Of a DNA stretch of 64,000 bases, positions 37,283-50,800 are shown in pieces (position 1 is the first letter of the stretch; each line of letters opens with the position of its first letter). Source of the DNA: Amia ocellicauda (Eukaryota; Chordata; Actinopteri; Amiiformes; Amiidae); the NCBI RefSeq assembly GCF_036373705.1, contig NC_089864.1, forward strand, positions 1,916,501 to 1,980,500, read 5' to 3'. The position numbers were made by a program, and so were the translations under genes. The notes beneath the pieces were generated by a model. It saw only the letters and a list, made by a program, of their open reading frames with translations, did not search any database and was not told the origin of the DNA.

Positions 37283-40200
37283 TGCAAGCAGAGGGAGGAG
37301 TAGAGGTGGGGACATTAATGAAGATGCCCACTGACTTATAATGCATTATAGACAGCGTATTATTACAGTAAATAGACAGTGTGTCACAGTAAAGTACACA
37401 GACAGTCCATTCCAACACACACACACATCGCACTGCAGTCTGGACAGTGCGTCACAGTAAAGACAGTGTGCTGAAGTACAAAGGCAGCCCATTCCAGTCC
37501 AGACCTGGTTGAGGTCAATGATGAACGTGGACAGGCCCACAGACACAGACTCTCGGCTCTGCATGCGGGTGTAGATGCCATCGATCAACCCGATCTCCGC
37601 CTCCGCCGCCGGGACACTGGAGCCAATCAGAGCCATGAACACAATCAGCCCCACCTGCAGACAGCCATAGAGGGACAGGGATTATACCAGAAGTCCCGCC
37701 CCAATCCCTCTTGCACAATAAAAGTGGCATTTCAATAGAATGTATTAGCAGTAACAGCAGCAGCAGTGAGAGTGGGGTCAGGGGTCAGGGGTCAGTGTAC
37801 CTGTTTTAGGTAGATGCTCTTGCCGCTGGAGTTGGGTCCAGTGAGGATCTTCACTTTGCCCTCCGTCTCTGAGCTGAGCGTGGGGTTCGACACAAACACC
37901 CCCGTACACAGCTCCACCAGCGGGTGTCTGAGGGAATGAGAGAGGACGAGGGAGAGGGACATAACGCACTGTTAATGCACCACAGTCAGGGTATCAGTCA
38001 GTGTGTCAGTCAGTCAGTCAGTGTATCAGTCAGTCAGCCAGTGTGTCAGTCAGTCAGTCAGTCAGTCAGTCAGTTAGTGTGTCACTCAGTCAGTCAGTGT
38101 GTCACTCAGTCAGTCAGTCAGAGTGTCAGTCAGTCAGTCAGTGCCACTGTACCGGCCCTCTTTGATGCGTATTCGGGGCTCAGAGCTCAGCGCGGGCCGA
38201 CAGTAGCCGTGCTCCCGGGCAGCCATGGCCATGGCAATCAGACAGTCCAGCTGGGCGCAGTATTCCAGGGCCTGGTAGAGGCACGGCGATCTCTCCAGCA
38301 CCTTACACTGCAGAGCTGTCATCACCGCCGTCTCCAGGTCTGACACAGGGAGGGAGAGTCAGTGTCCCCCGGCAGTGTCACAGTCACAGGCAGCACTACA
38401 GTGTGACAGGCGGGACACAGACCCTTGATGTCACAGTGCAGGTCTCCCAGCATGGCGTCCAGCTCCTTGGTACGATCAGAGCGATAGTGCAGCCGGTCCT
38501 CCGACAGGAACTGAGGGACGGGGGGGCGGAGAAGGGGAGACAATCAGCGAAATCTGAAATATTGATGCATTTACATGCTTTTAATATTATATCTATATAA
38601 TCATTTTTAAAAAGACTGATCTGTCAGCTGGCACCAGGTCTCACCATGAAGTCCAGCCCCTCCATCTGGAAGTCCTCCTTCTCAACCATATAGGGCAGCC
38701 GAGGAACAGAGAGCAGGAACCCAATCTGAGCGGAGAGAGAAAGATAGGGAGGGAGAGAGGCGGCTGAGTGCAAGAGAGAGGGGAGAGGAGAGAGAAAGGA
38801 AAAGGGGGAGACGCAGAGGGAAGGGGTAAAGGATGAGCCTGGAGAAGGAGAGAGAGAGATGCAGAAGGGGGAGGAGAATGAGAAGGGGATGAATGGGAGG
38901 AAAAGAGCAGGGGAGAGAGGGAGAGGCAGAACTATCCCTCACTGGAAAACAGAAAGAGACAGACAGAGTGAGAGAGAGAGAGAGAGACAGGGAAACAGTG
39001 GCACAGAGACAGATAAAGACAACGAGACAGAGAGAACAAGACAAGCTCTGGCAGAGACTAGAGACAGACAAAGAGACGGCGGGGGCCAATGGTTGGCCCT
39101 GACCAGGGGGATGTAGAGGACGCAGCAGAAGGGGATGCGGGGGTCCAGTTGCTCCAGCTCCTGCCGAGCCACATCCGTCAGGAAATCAGGCAGACCCATC
39201 ATCCTCCTCTTCTCTGAACCGGGGGCAGGAGGAATGTGTTGTTAATAAAGAGACACTGATTGACTGACTGACTGACACACGGACTGAAACACTGACCGAC
39301 ACACTGACTGACTGACACATCGACTGACAACCAGGCAGGCAGGCAGACAGACAAGCAGTAAAGACAGACAGGGCTCCAGTCAGTCCCTCACTCTCGTCGA
39401 TGGCTGGATCGATGTTGGGCTTGATGGTGAACCTGTTCTCCGCCAAACTGCATTCAAAATCCACCTGTCAGGGAAACACAGCGGCTTGGTGCAGAGACTC
39501 TGTAAGGTGCCTAGACACAGGTCTGCAGTGTCTATTCAGGCTGTCTACAGGACTGACAATGTCTGACTACAGGATGACGCTACACTGCATCTGCAGGGGT
39601 GAATGACAGTATCAGTCTACAGTGTCTACAGTCTGTGTCTGAAATAGTGTCTGTCTCAAGTGTCTATCTGCAGAGACAGCAGCAGGACCAGACTTGGCCC
39701 CCATAGGGCTACAGAACAGCACAGTACAGCACAGCACAGCACAGTACAACACAGTGGCTCCTCAGGCACGGTAGTGTTTCAGTGTGTGTGTGAGTGTAAT
39801 GCATGAGAAAGACCTAGGAGTCTACATGGACTCCTCACTTTCTCCATTCAAGCAATGTGGGGAAGCAATAAAAAAGGCAATCAGGATGTTAGGGTATATT
39901 GTCAAAAGTGTAGAATTGAGAACAAGGGCAGTGATGTTCAGACTGTACAATGCACTAGTTAGAGCTCATCTGGATACTGTGGACAGTTCTGGGCTCCACA
40001 CTTCAAGAAAGATATCGCTGCTCTAGAGGCAGTTCAGAGGAGAGCAACCAGACTTATTCCAGGTCTGAAGGGAATGTCCTACTGAGAGACTGAGGAACTG
40101 AACCTTTTCACCCTGGAACAGAGGAGACTACGTGGGGACTTGATTCAAGTCTTCAAAATCATGAAAGGCATCAACCACATCAAACCAGAGGAGCTTTTCC

Positions 40201-42221
40201 AGATCAGCAGGGACACACGCACCCGGGGACACAAATGGAAATTGGGCTTCAAGGCATTCAAAACGGAAAACAGGAGACACTTCTTCACACAGAGAGGCGT
40301 CACAATCTGAACAAACTCCCCAGCAATGTGGCTGAAGAGACAATTTGGGAACATTCAAAAACAGACGGGATAGGATCCTTGATCACTTAGTTATTAATGG
40401 ACACCAAACGAGCACGATGGGGTGGATGGCCTCCTCTTGATTGGACACTTTCTTATGTTTCTTATGTTTGTGTGTTTGTTTTACCACTTTGCTGATGAGG
40501 CTGCCGATGTAGTGCAGGTCGTCACTGAAGGCCTCAGAGATCTCCCTAAACAGAGTGATGGACTGAGGGAGAGAGCGCACCGTGTCCCTGATACACACTG
40601 CACTGTACACTGTCTGTAGAGAGAGAAAGAGAGACAGAAGGAGAGACTGCACTGTACAGAGAGAGACTCAGTGACGACACCCTGCCCGCCATGCCCTGAG
40701 GGACAGTGTGTCGACACCCTGCCCACCACACCCTTAGTGATAGTGTGTTGAAACCCTGCTCATCCCGCCCCGAGGGACAGTGTGTTACACCCTGCCTGCC
40801 ACACACTGTCTGTTACCTGCCTGTTACTGGGGGGTGGATTCTATCCATATTCTGAACTATAGATGTTTTGGGTTTGATAGTGTTTATTTTGTTGTTGTTT
40901 GTTTCCAGTATTTGTGTGGTTTGAATATTTGATAAAAGCTTTGGCAACAGCAGACCATCATGACAATAAAGCTAATTGGAATTTGAATTTGAGAGACTAC
41001 TGTGCACAGAAAGAGAGAGAGTGGGAGTGAAAAGGCAGTCTGGACCGTGTGCTGTACCTTGTAGAGAGCCTGCCAGTCGCTCACTTTGGTGTGAGAACGA
41101 GCCATTCTGTGCAGCAGAGTCTGTGCAGGAGAGAGAGGGACACAGAAACACACACAGACACACAGAAACACACACAGACGCACAGAAATACACACACACA
41201 CAAATACACATACACACACACACATAAAATAAACAAGCACACAGACATGTGCAAACAGAGACACATGCAGACATGCAGAGACATGCACACAGTCAAAGTA
41301 CTATTCAGAAAATAGATTAAATACAGTGTGTGCTCAGTGCTGTAGCGTTTCTTCAGTGTTGTTCAGTGGGTGTTCAGTGCAGTAGTGCGTTCAGTGCTGT
41401 GATGTGTGTTCAGTACCGGGATGTTCTTGATGTTCCTCAGGGAGTCCCGCAGTGTGCTCAGCACCTCTCCGTTGCGTGGGGAGCTGAAGAACTCAACCAC
41501 CTCCTGCCTGCGGGTCAGCTGGGCCAGATCACAACACGGCTGCAGGAACCAGTCACTGAGAGGGACAAAGACTCACACATACAGACTGACTGGACACTAC
41601 AGCACATTAACACTGACTGACTGACTGGACACTACAGCACATTAACACTGACTGACTGACTGGACACTACAGTACATTAACACTGACTGACTGGACACTA
41701 CAGCACATTAACACTGACTGATTGGACACTACAGCACATTAACACTGACTGACTGACTGGACACTACAGCACATTAACACTGACTGACTGACTGAACACT
41801 ACAGTACATTAACACTGACTGGACACTACAGCACATTAACACTGACTGACAGATGCAGAGAGAGAGACCCTTCTGTCCTCAGTGTGCAGTGCAGAGACGT
41901 ACCGCATTAGCCTGGAGCCGAACTTACAGCAACAACGATTCAAGATCCCTGAACAGAAGGAGAGGGAGGGAGAGCAGGAGCATGGATAGAGGGGGGAGAC
42001 AATTGGAGAGAGAGAGGAAGAGATGGAGGGGGATGAGGGCGGTACAACAGAAGCAATAGCTGAAGCAGACAAACAGCAGTGCCGTTCGAGGGGGACACGG
42101 CCCGGCCACCTGGACGCTCACCGTACAGACTGAGCCCTTCCTTCTCCCCCGACGCCAGCTTGTACACAGATGGGTGCAGCTCAGACTTGAAGATCTGGAG
42201 TACACTGAGAGAGGATAGTGG

Positions 42222-42255
<34 letters not shown>

Positions 42256-42434
42256 AACAGAATATAACATTCAACCCACCTGCCTTGTCTAAGAAATGGT
42301 TTGGGAACGTTAGGTAATACTGCTCTGTGATTGGCTGCTCTCTCCAAAGCCATTTATAGTGTCGGTATTGTACAATGTCGTATCTGTACCTGTAGGTGTC
42401 TCTATCCAGGTAGACCACATGACCCCTGCACACA

Positions 42435-42471
<37 letters not shown>

Positions 42472-44818
42472 CACAGTGAAACAGAGAGGGGGACACATTG
42501 AAACAGAGAGGGACACAGTGAAACAGAGAGAGGGACACAGTAAAGCGGACACAGATAGGGACACAGTGAAACACAGAGAGGGGGACACAGTGAAACAGAG
42601 AGGGACAGTGAAACATAGAGAGGGACACAGTAAAGCGGACATAGAGAGGGACAGTGAAACATAGAGAGGGACACAGTAAAGCGGACATAGAGAGGGACAC
42701 AGTGAAACAGAGAGAGGGACACAGTGAATCAGAGAGTGAGGGACACAGTAAAGCGGACACAGTGAAACAGAGAAAAAGGGACACAGTAAAACACAGAGAG
42801 GGACACAGTGAAACAAAGAGAGAGGGACACAGTAAAGCGGACACAGAGAGGGGGCCGGTGCTGGGCGTTACAGTGAGAATTTGGAGAAGCTCAGGATGGC
42901 CACCCCCACACTGCTCTCCTCCAGCTCCACTCCCACTCTCCTCCTCTCGAGACACTTCAGCAGCCCACCCACAGAGCGCACCTGGGCCAGGGAGACAGAA
43001 TACAGTATCAAACCAAACCCAGGCAGAGAAAGAGGGAGAGAGAGAGAAAGAGAGAGAGGAGAGGTACAGCATCCCACCATGTGATTGCAGTCCAGGGGCA
43101 GGCAGGAGGAGAGGAAGAGCAGCCTCTCTGTCTCTGTCAGCGAGGAGGGCAGAAATGGCAGACTGGCCGACAGCAGCCTCTGCTTACTGACCTCCACTCC
43201 TGAGAGAGGGAGACAGAGAGAGACAGTGTGGGTCTGGGGAGGTAGAGACAGAGGCGCACTTCACCCTGACCTGCTCCAGATACACACAGGTCAGAGACGC
43301 CTTCTTCCCCAGATTCGCCACCAGAGTCCCCGACTTCCCCCAGCTCAGCAGAGCCGCGGCTCAGAGTGAGGCTGGGGGAGCACAGAGACTGCGCCGTGAT
43401 CGCGGCAGAGTACATCACAGCCTGCCACACAGCCAGAGAACTGCAACCATGTCTCCAAACCAACAACACAGCACACTAACCATGTAAAATATACACTCAC
43501 CTAAAGGACTATTAGGAACACCATACTAATACTGTGTTTGACCTCCTTTCGCCTTCAGAACTGCCTTAATTCTACGTGGCATTGATTCAACAAGGTGCTG
43601 AAAGCATTCTTTAGAAATGTTGGCCCATATTGATAGGATAGCATCTTGCAGTTGATGGAGATTTGTGGGATGCACATCCAGGGCACGAAGCTCCCGTTCC
43701 ACCACATCCCAAAGATGCTCTATTGGGTTGAGATCTGGTGACTGTGGGGGCCAGTTTAGTACAGTGAACTCATTGTCATGTTCAAGAAACCAATTTGAAA
43801 TGATTCGACCTTTGTGACATGGTGCATTATCCTGCTGGAAGTAGCCATCAGAGGATGGGTACATGGTGGTCATAAAGGGATGGACATGGTCAGAAACAAT
43901 GCTCAGGTAGGCCGTGGCATTTAAACGATGCCCAATTGGCACTAAGGGGCCTAAAGTGTGCCAAGAAAACATCCCCCACACCATTACACCACCACCACCA
44001 GCCTGCACAGTGGTAACAAGGCATGATGGATCCATGTTCTCATTCTGTTTACGCCAAATTCTGACTCGACCATCTGAATGTCTCAACAGAAATCGAGACT
44101 CATCAGACCAGGCAACATTTTTCCAGCCTTCAACTGTCCAATTTTGGTGAGCTTGTGCAAATTGTAGCCTCTTTTTCCTATTTGTAGTGGAGATGAGTGG
44201 TACCCGGTGGGGTCTTCTGCTGTTGTATCCCCATCCGCCTCAAGGTTGTACGTGTTGTGGCTTCACAAATGCTTTGCTGCATACCTCGGTTGTAACGAGT
44301 GGTTATTTCAGTCAAAGTTGCTCTTCTATCAGCTTGAATCAGTCGGCCCATTCTCCTCTGACCTCTAGCATCAACAAGGCATTTTCGCCCACAGGACTGC
44401 CGCATACAGGATGTTTTTCGTGCGTGAAAATCCCAGTAACTGAGCAGATTGTGAAATACTCAGACCGGCCCGTCTGGCTCCAACAACCATGCCACGCTCA
44501 AAATTGCTTAAATCACCTTTCTTTCCCATTCAGACATTCAGTTTGGAGTTCAGGAGATTGTCTTGACCAGGACCACACCCCTAAATGCATTGAAGCAACT
44601 GCCATGTGATTGGTTGGTTAGATAATTGCATTAATGAGAAATTGAAAAGGTGTTCCTAATAATCCTTTAGGTGAGTGTATGTAAATAACACAATATTTCA
44701 TTTTATATTTGTAAAGTTCTTAATGTTATTGTATATAATTTCAATGTACCCAATTGCTTTGGCAATACTTGTGTGTAAACATATCATGCCAATAAAGCTT
44801 GTTTTGAATTTGAATTTT

Positions 44819-44850
<32 letters not shown>

Positions 44851-47800
44851 AGAGGGCAAGAGGGAGGTCAGTTACCGAAACCGCCAACTGTGAGACCTAC
44901 TGACTGATACTTTCCCAGCGATGAGACAAAGAGAGAGAGAGAGAGAGAGAGTGAGAGAGAGTGCGAAAGAAGACAATAGAAAAAGGAACTGTGTAGCCTG
45001 CGCCCTCCCCGACACACACTCTCTCTCTCTGGACACATTCAAGTTTATCCTGCCTTGCAATTACTCTCTCTCTCTCACACACACACACATTCACAGACAC
45101 ATAGGTGATTTGGTTCCATTATCTCTTACCAAAGTCAATATGTGGATACAGAACCACCTCTGGGCTGACATCTGTGTTGGTTTCTATGGGGAGCAAGCAA
45201 ACACACACACACACAAAACACAAAGACACACAGATGCATGCATACATAACACATACATGCACAAGGACACACAGACACAAACAACCACGAGGACACACAG
45301 AGAGACGAACACACAGACAGCACATTCACACGAATACACACCGACACACACAAACACAGACAGACAGAAACACACACACACAACACACGAGACAGAGAGA
45401 ATCAGATGTGACATTTTAAGCAGAAAAGCATAATGAGGTTCCAGTAAAATTCCAGTTTAACGATCACTCTCTTTGCTCTTCCCTCTTCCCCCTGTCCCGG
45501 TCTCACACACACAGCCCTCTCTCTTACTCAGGCTGCTGAGGAAACTGCTCACATTGTGGTCCTGCTTGGCGCTGGTGACCACCACCCTGGGAGAGACCAC
45601 CTGTAGCACTGAGAGGATGGGGGAGAGAGGGAGAGGGAAAGGGAGAGAAAGAGGGGGAGACAGACGGGTGATGGACCGGACACTGCAGTTACACTAGAGT
45701 GTCACCGGGGGGAGACAGAGACAGGGTGATTCGTTACCTCTGTCCAGGAGCTGCAGGCTGCTGGTGTCCACAGTGTCGGGCATGTAGTGAACACTATAGT
45801 CCTGAGTGTCATAGAAGGACAGGCCCAACAGCCCGTTGTGAAACACCATACTGAGGTACACCTGCAACCACAGAGACGCCACAGGGCAGTTTTGGTTTTT
45901 GGTTTTGTATGCAGCGGTGGTGCAAAGCTTGCACACCGCCTCGCATCTAATCTCAGCCAGCTGCAATTAATCACTCAATCTGAGAACAAACCTCTGGCAA
46001 TAAATCATAATAATGATACTTTAAGGGGCTGCTTAGCAGTCTTAGTTGAATGAACACTATTACACTAAATCAGTGCCTTTCAAATGGCAAATGAGGGGAG
46101 CAGAGACTTATCTCCTGTCACTGTCCTTTATCTGTCCCTCAGTCTGTCTGCCTCTCAGTTTGTCTCTCTGCCTGTCTCTGAGTCTGTCTGTCTGTTTCTC
46201 TGTCTCTCAGTCTGTCTCTCTGCCCTTCTCTCAGTCTGTCTGTCTGTTTCTCAGTCTGTCTGTCTCTCAGTCTATCTGCCCGTCTCTGTCTGTTTCTCTC
46301 AGTTTGTCTCTCTGCCTGTCTCTGAGTCTGTCTGTCTGTTTCTCTGTCTCTCAGTCTATCTGTCTATGTCTCAGTCTGTCTCTCTGCCCTTCTCTCAGTC
46401 TGTCTGTCTGTTTCTCATTCTGTCTGTCTCTCAGTCTATCTGCCCGTCTCTCTGTCTGTTTCTCTCAGTTTGTCTCTCTGCCTGTCTCTGAGTCTGTCTG
46501 TCTGTTTCTCTGTCTCTCAGTCTGTCTGTCTGTCTCTCAGTCTATCTGTCTATGTCTCAGTCTGTCTCTCTGCCCTTCTCTCAGTCTGTCTGTCTGTTTC
46601 TCAGTCTGTCGGTCTCTTAGTCTATCTGCCCGTCTCTGTCTGTTTCTCTCAGTTTGTCTCTCTGCCTGTCTCTGAGTCTGTCTGTCTGTTTCTCTGTCTC
46701 TCAGTCTGTCTCTCTGCCCTTCTCTCAGTCTGTCTGTTTCTCAGTCTGTCTGTCTATCAGTCTATCTGCCCATCTCTCTGTCTGTTTCTCTCAGTCTGTC
46801 TCTCTGCCCTTCTCTCAGTCTGTCTGTCTGTTTCTCAGTCTGTCTGTCTCTCAGTCTATCTGCCCATCTCTCTGTCTGTTTCTCTCAGTTTGTCTCTCTG
46901 CCTGTCTCTGAGTCTGTCTGTCTGTTTCTCTGTCTCTCAGTCTCTCTGTCTGTCTCTCAGTCTATCTGTCTATGTCTCAGTCTGTCTCTCTGCCCTTCTC
47001 TCAGTCTGTCTGTCTGTTTCTCAGTCTGTCTGTCTCTTAGTCTATCTGCCCGTCTCTGTCTGTTTCTCTCAGTTTGTCTCTCTGCCTGTCTCTGAGTCTG
47101 TCTGTCTGTTTCTCTGTCTCTCAGTCTGTCTCTCTGCCCTTCTCTCAGTCTGTCTGTTTCTCAGTCTGTCTGTCTCTCAGTCTATCTGCCCGTCTCTCTG
47201 TCTGTTTCTCTCAGTTTGTCTCTCTGCCTGTCTCTGAGTCTGTCTGTCTGTTTCTCTGTCTCTCAGTCTATCTGTCTATGTCTCAGTCTGTCTCTCTGCC
47301 CTTCTCTCAGTCTGTCTGTCTATCAGTCTATCTGCCTGTCTCTCTGTCTGTTTCTCTCAGTTTGTCTCTCTGCCTGTCTCTGAGTCTGTCTGTCTGTTTC
47401 TCTGTCTCTCAGTCTGTCTCTCTGCCCTTCTCTCAGTCTGTCTCTCTGCCCTTCTCTCAGTCTGTCTGTCTGTTTCTCAGTCTGTCTGTCTCTTAGTCTA
47501 TCTGCCTGTCTCTCTGTCTGTTTCTCTCAGTTTGTCTCTCTGCCTGTCTCTGAGTCTGTCTGTCTGTTTCTCTGTCTCTCAGTCTGTCTCTCTGCCCTTC
47601 TCTCAGTCTGTCTGTCTGTTTCTCAGTCTGTCTGTCTCTCAGTCTATCTGCCCGTCTCTCTGTCTGTTTCTCTCAGTTTGTCTCTCTGCCTGTCTCTGAG
47701 TCTGTCTGTCTGTTTCTCTGTCTCTCAGTCTATCTGTCTATGTCTCAGTCTGTCTCTCTGCCCTTCTCTCAGTCTGTCTGTCTATCAGTCTATCTGCCTG

Positions 47801-50800
47801 TCTCTCTGTCTGTTTCTCTCAGTTTGTCTCTCTGCCTGTCTCTGAGTCTGTCTGTCTGTTTCTCTGTCTCTCAGTCTGTCTCTCTGCCCTTCTCTCAGTC
47901 TGTCTGTCTGTTTCTGAGTCTGTCTCTCTGCCCTTCTCTCAGTCTGTCTGTCTGTTTCTCAGTCTGTCTGTCTCTTAGTCTATCTGCCTGTCTCTCTGTC
48001 TGTTTCTCTCAGTTTGTCTCTCTGCCTGTCTCTGAGTCTGTCTGTCTGTTTCTCTGTCTCTCAGTCTGTCTCTCTGCCCTTCTCTCAGTCTGTCTGTCTG
48101 TTTCTCAGTCTGTCTGTCTCTCAGTCTATCTGCCCGTCTCTGTCTGTTTCTCTCAGTTTGTCTCTCTGCCTGTCTCTGAGTCTGTCTGTCTGTTTCTCTG
48201 TCTCTCAGTCTATCTGTCTATGTCTCAGTCTGTCTCTCTGCCCTTCTCTCAGTCTGTCTGTCTGTTTCTCATTCTGTCTGTCTCTCAGTCTATCTGCCCG
48301 TCTCTCTGTCTGTTTCTCTCAGTTTGTCTCTCTGCCTGTCTCTGAGTCTGTCTGTCTGTTTCTCTGTCTCTCAGTCTGTCTGTCTGTCTCTCAGTCTATC
48401 TGTCTATGTCTCAGTCTGTCTCTCTGCCCTTCTCTCAGTCTGTCTGTCTGTTTCTCAGTCTGTCTGTCTCTTAGTCTATCTGCCCGTCTCTGTCTGTTTC
48501 TCTCAGTTTGTCTCTCTGCCTGTCTCTGAGTCTGTCTGTCTGTTTCTCTGTCTCTCAGTCTGTCTCTCTGCCCTTCTCTCAGTCTGTCTGTTTCTCAGTC
48601 TGTCTGTCTATCAGTCTATCTGCCCATCTCTCTGTCTGTTTCTCTCAGTCTGTCTCTCTGCCCTTCTCTCAGTCTGTCTGTCTGTTTCTCAGTCTGTCTG
48701 TCTCTCAGTCTATCTGCCCATCTCTCTGTCTGTTTCTCTCAGTTTGTCTCTCTGCCTGTCTCTGAGTCTGTCTGTCTGTTTCTCTGTCTCTCAGTCTCTC
48801 TGTCTGTCTCTCAGTCTATCTGTCTATGTCTCAGTCTGTCTCTCTGCCCTTCTCTCAGTCTGTCTGTCTGTTTCTCAGTCTGTCTGTCTCTTAGTCTATC
48901 TGCCCGTCTCTGTCTGTTTCTCTCAGTTTGTCTCTCTGCCTGTCTCTGAGTCTGTCTGTCTGTTTCTCTGTCTCTCAGTCTGTCTCTCTGCCCTTCTCTC
49001 AGTCTGTCTGTTTCTCAGTCTGTCTGTCTCTCAGTCTATCTGCCCGTCTCTCTGTCTGTTTCTCTCAGTTTGTCTCTCTGCCTGTCTCTGAGTCTGTCTG
49101 TCTGTTTCTCTGTCTCTCAGTCTATCTGTCTATGTCTCAGTCTGTCTCTCTGCCCTTCTCTCAGTCTGTCTGTCTATCAGTCTATCTGCCTGTCTCTGTC
49201 TGTTTCTCTCAGTTTGTCTCTCTGCCTGTCTCTGAGTCTGTCTGTCTGTTTCTCTGTCTCTCAGTCTGTCTCTCTGCCCTTCTCTCAGTCTGTCTGTCTG
49301 TTTCTGAGTCTGTCTCTCTGCCCTTCTCTCAGTCTGTCTGTCTGTTTCTCAGTCTGTCTGTCTCTTAGTCTATCTGCCTGTCTCTCTGTCTGTTTCTCTC
49401 AGTTTGTCTCTCTGCCTGTCTCTGAGTCTGTCTGTCTGTTTCTCTGTCTCTCAGTCTGTCTCTCTGCCCTTCTCTCAGTCTGTCTGTCTGTTTCTCAGTC
49501 TGTCTGTCTCTCAGTCTATCTGCCCGTCTCTCTGTCTGTTTCTCTCAGTTTGTCTCTCTGCCTGTCTCTGAGTCTGTCTGTCTGTTTCTCTGTCTCTCAG
49601 TCTATCTGTCTATGTCTCAGTCTGTCTCTCTGCCCTTCTCTCAGTCTGTCTGTCTATCAGTCTATCTGCCTGTCTCTCTGTCTGTTTCTCTCAGTTTGTC
49701 TCTCTGCCTGTCTCTGAGTCTGTCTGTCTGTTTCTCTGTCTCTCAGTCTGTCTCTCTGCCCTTCTCTCAGTCTGTCTGTCTGTTTCTGAGTCTGTCTCTC
49801 TGCCCTTCTCTCAGTCTGTCTGTCTGTTTCTCAGTCTGTCTGTCTCTTAGTCTATCTGCCTGTCTCTCAGTTTGTCTCTCTGCCTGTCTCTGAGTCTGTC
49901 TGTCTGTTTCTCTGTCTCTCAGTCTGTCTCTCTGCCCTTCTCTCAGTCTGTCTGTCTGTTTCTCAGTCTGTCTGTCTCTCAGTCTATCTGCCCGTCTCTC
50001 TGTCTGTTTCTCTCAGTTTGTCTCTCTGCCTGTCTCTGAGTCTGTCTGTCTGTTTCTCTGTCTCTCAGTCTGTCTCTCTGCCCTTCTCTCAGTCTGTCTG
50101 TTTCTCAGTCTGTCTGTCTATCAGTCTATCTGCCCATCTCTCTGTCTGTTTCTCTCAGTCTGTCTCTCTGCCCTTCTCTCAGTCTGTCTGTCTGTTTCTC
50201 AGTCTGTCTGTCTCTCAGTCTATCTGCCCGTCTCTGTCTGTTTCTCTCAGTTTGTCTCTCTGCCTGTCTCTGAGTCTGTCTGTCTGTTTCTCTGTCTCTC
50301 AGTCTGTCTCTCTGCCCTTCTCTCAGTCTGTCTGTTTCTCAGTCTGTCTGTCTCTCAGTCTATCTGCCCGTCTCTCTGTCTGTTTCTCTCAGTTTGTCTC
50401 TCTGCCTGTCTCTGAGTCTGTCTGTCTGTTTCTCTGTCTCTCAGTCTATCTGTCTATGTCTCAGTCTGTCTCTCTGCCCTTCTCTCAGTCTGTCTGTCTG
50501 TTTCTCATTCTGTCTGTCTCTCAGTCTATCTGCCCGTCTCTCTGTCTGTTTCTCTCAGTTTGTCTCTCTGCCTGTCTCTGAGTCTGTCTGTCTGTTTCTC
50601 TGTCTCTCAGTCTGTCTCTCTGCCCTTCTCTCAGTCTGTCTGTCTGTTTCTCAGTCTGTCTGTCTCTCAGTCTATCTGCCCGTCTCTGTCTGTTTCTCTC
50701 AGTTTGTCTCTCTGCCTGTCTCTGAGTCTGTCTGTCTGTTTCTCTGTCTCTCAGTCTATCTGTCTATGTCTCAGTCTGTCTCTCTGCCCTTCTCTCAGTC

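Larger units (their letters stand above)
43226..44818 (+). mobile_element. Tx1/L1-like LINE 3' end in MSH5 intron 4, interrupted by Tc1
   Basis: 43226-43493 encodes the end of ORF2 ([21 protein letters not shown]), homologous to [21 protein letters not shown] of the large LINE but a clearly different subfamily. After the Tc1 element, 44678-44818 completes the 3' UTR with gccaataaagcttg and a GAATTTGAATTTTAGAGAG tail. GA repeats lie on both sides (43203-43225 and 44819-44847). It is antisense to MSH5 and begins about 25 bases from the exon 5 acceptor. Confidence 0.85.

Noticed and set aside
42402-42816. Overlapping minus-strand Ser/Leu/Cys-rich frames next to MSH5 exon 7
   Set aside because: They arise from the GA-rich minisatellite in intron 6. 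Only 42390-42425 is a real exon.
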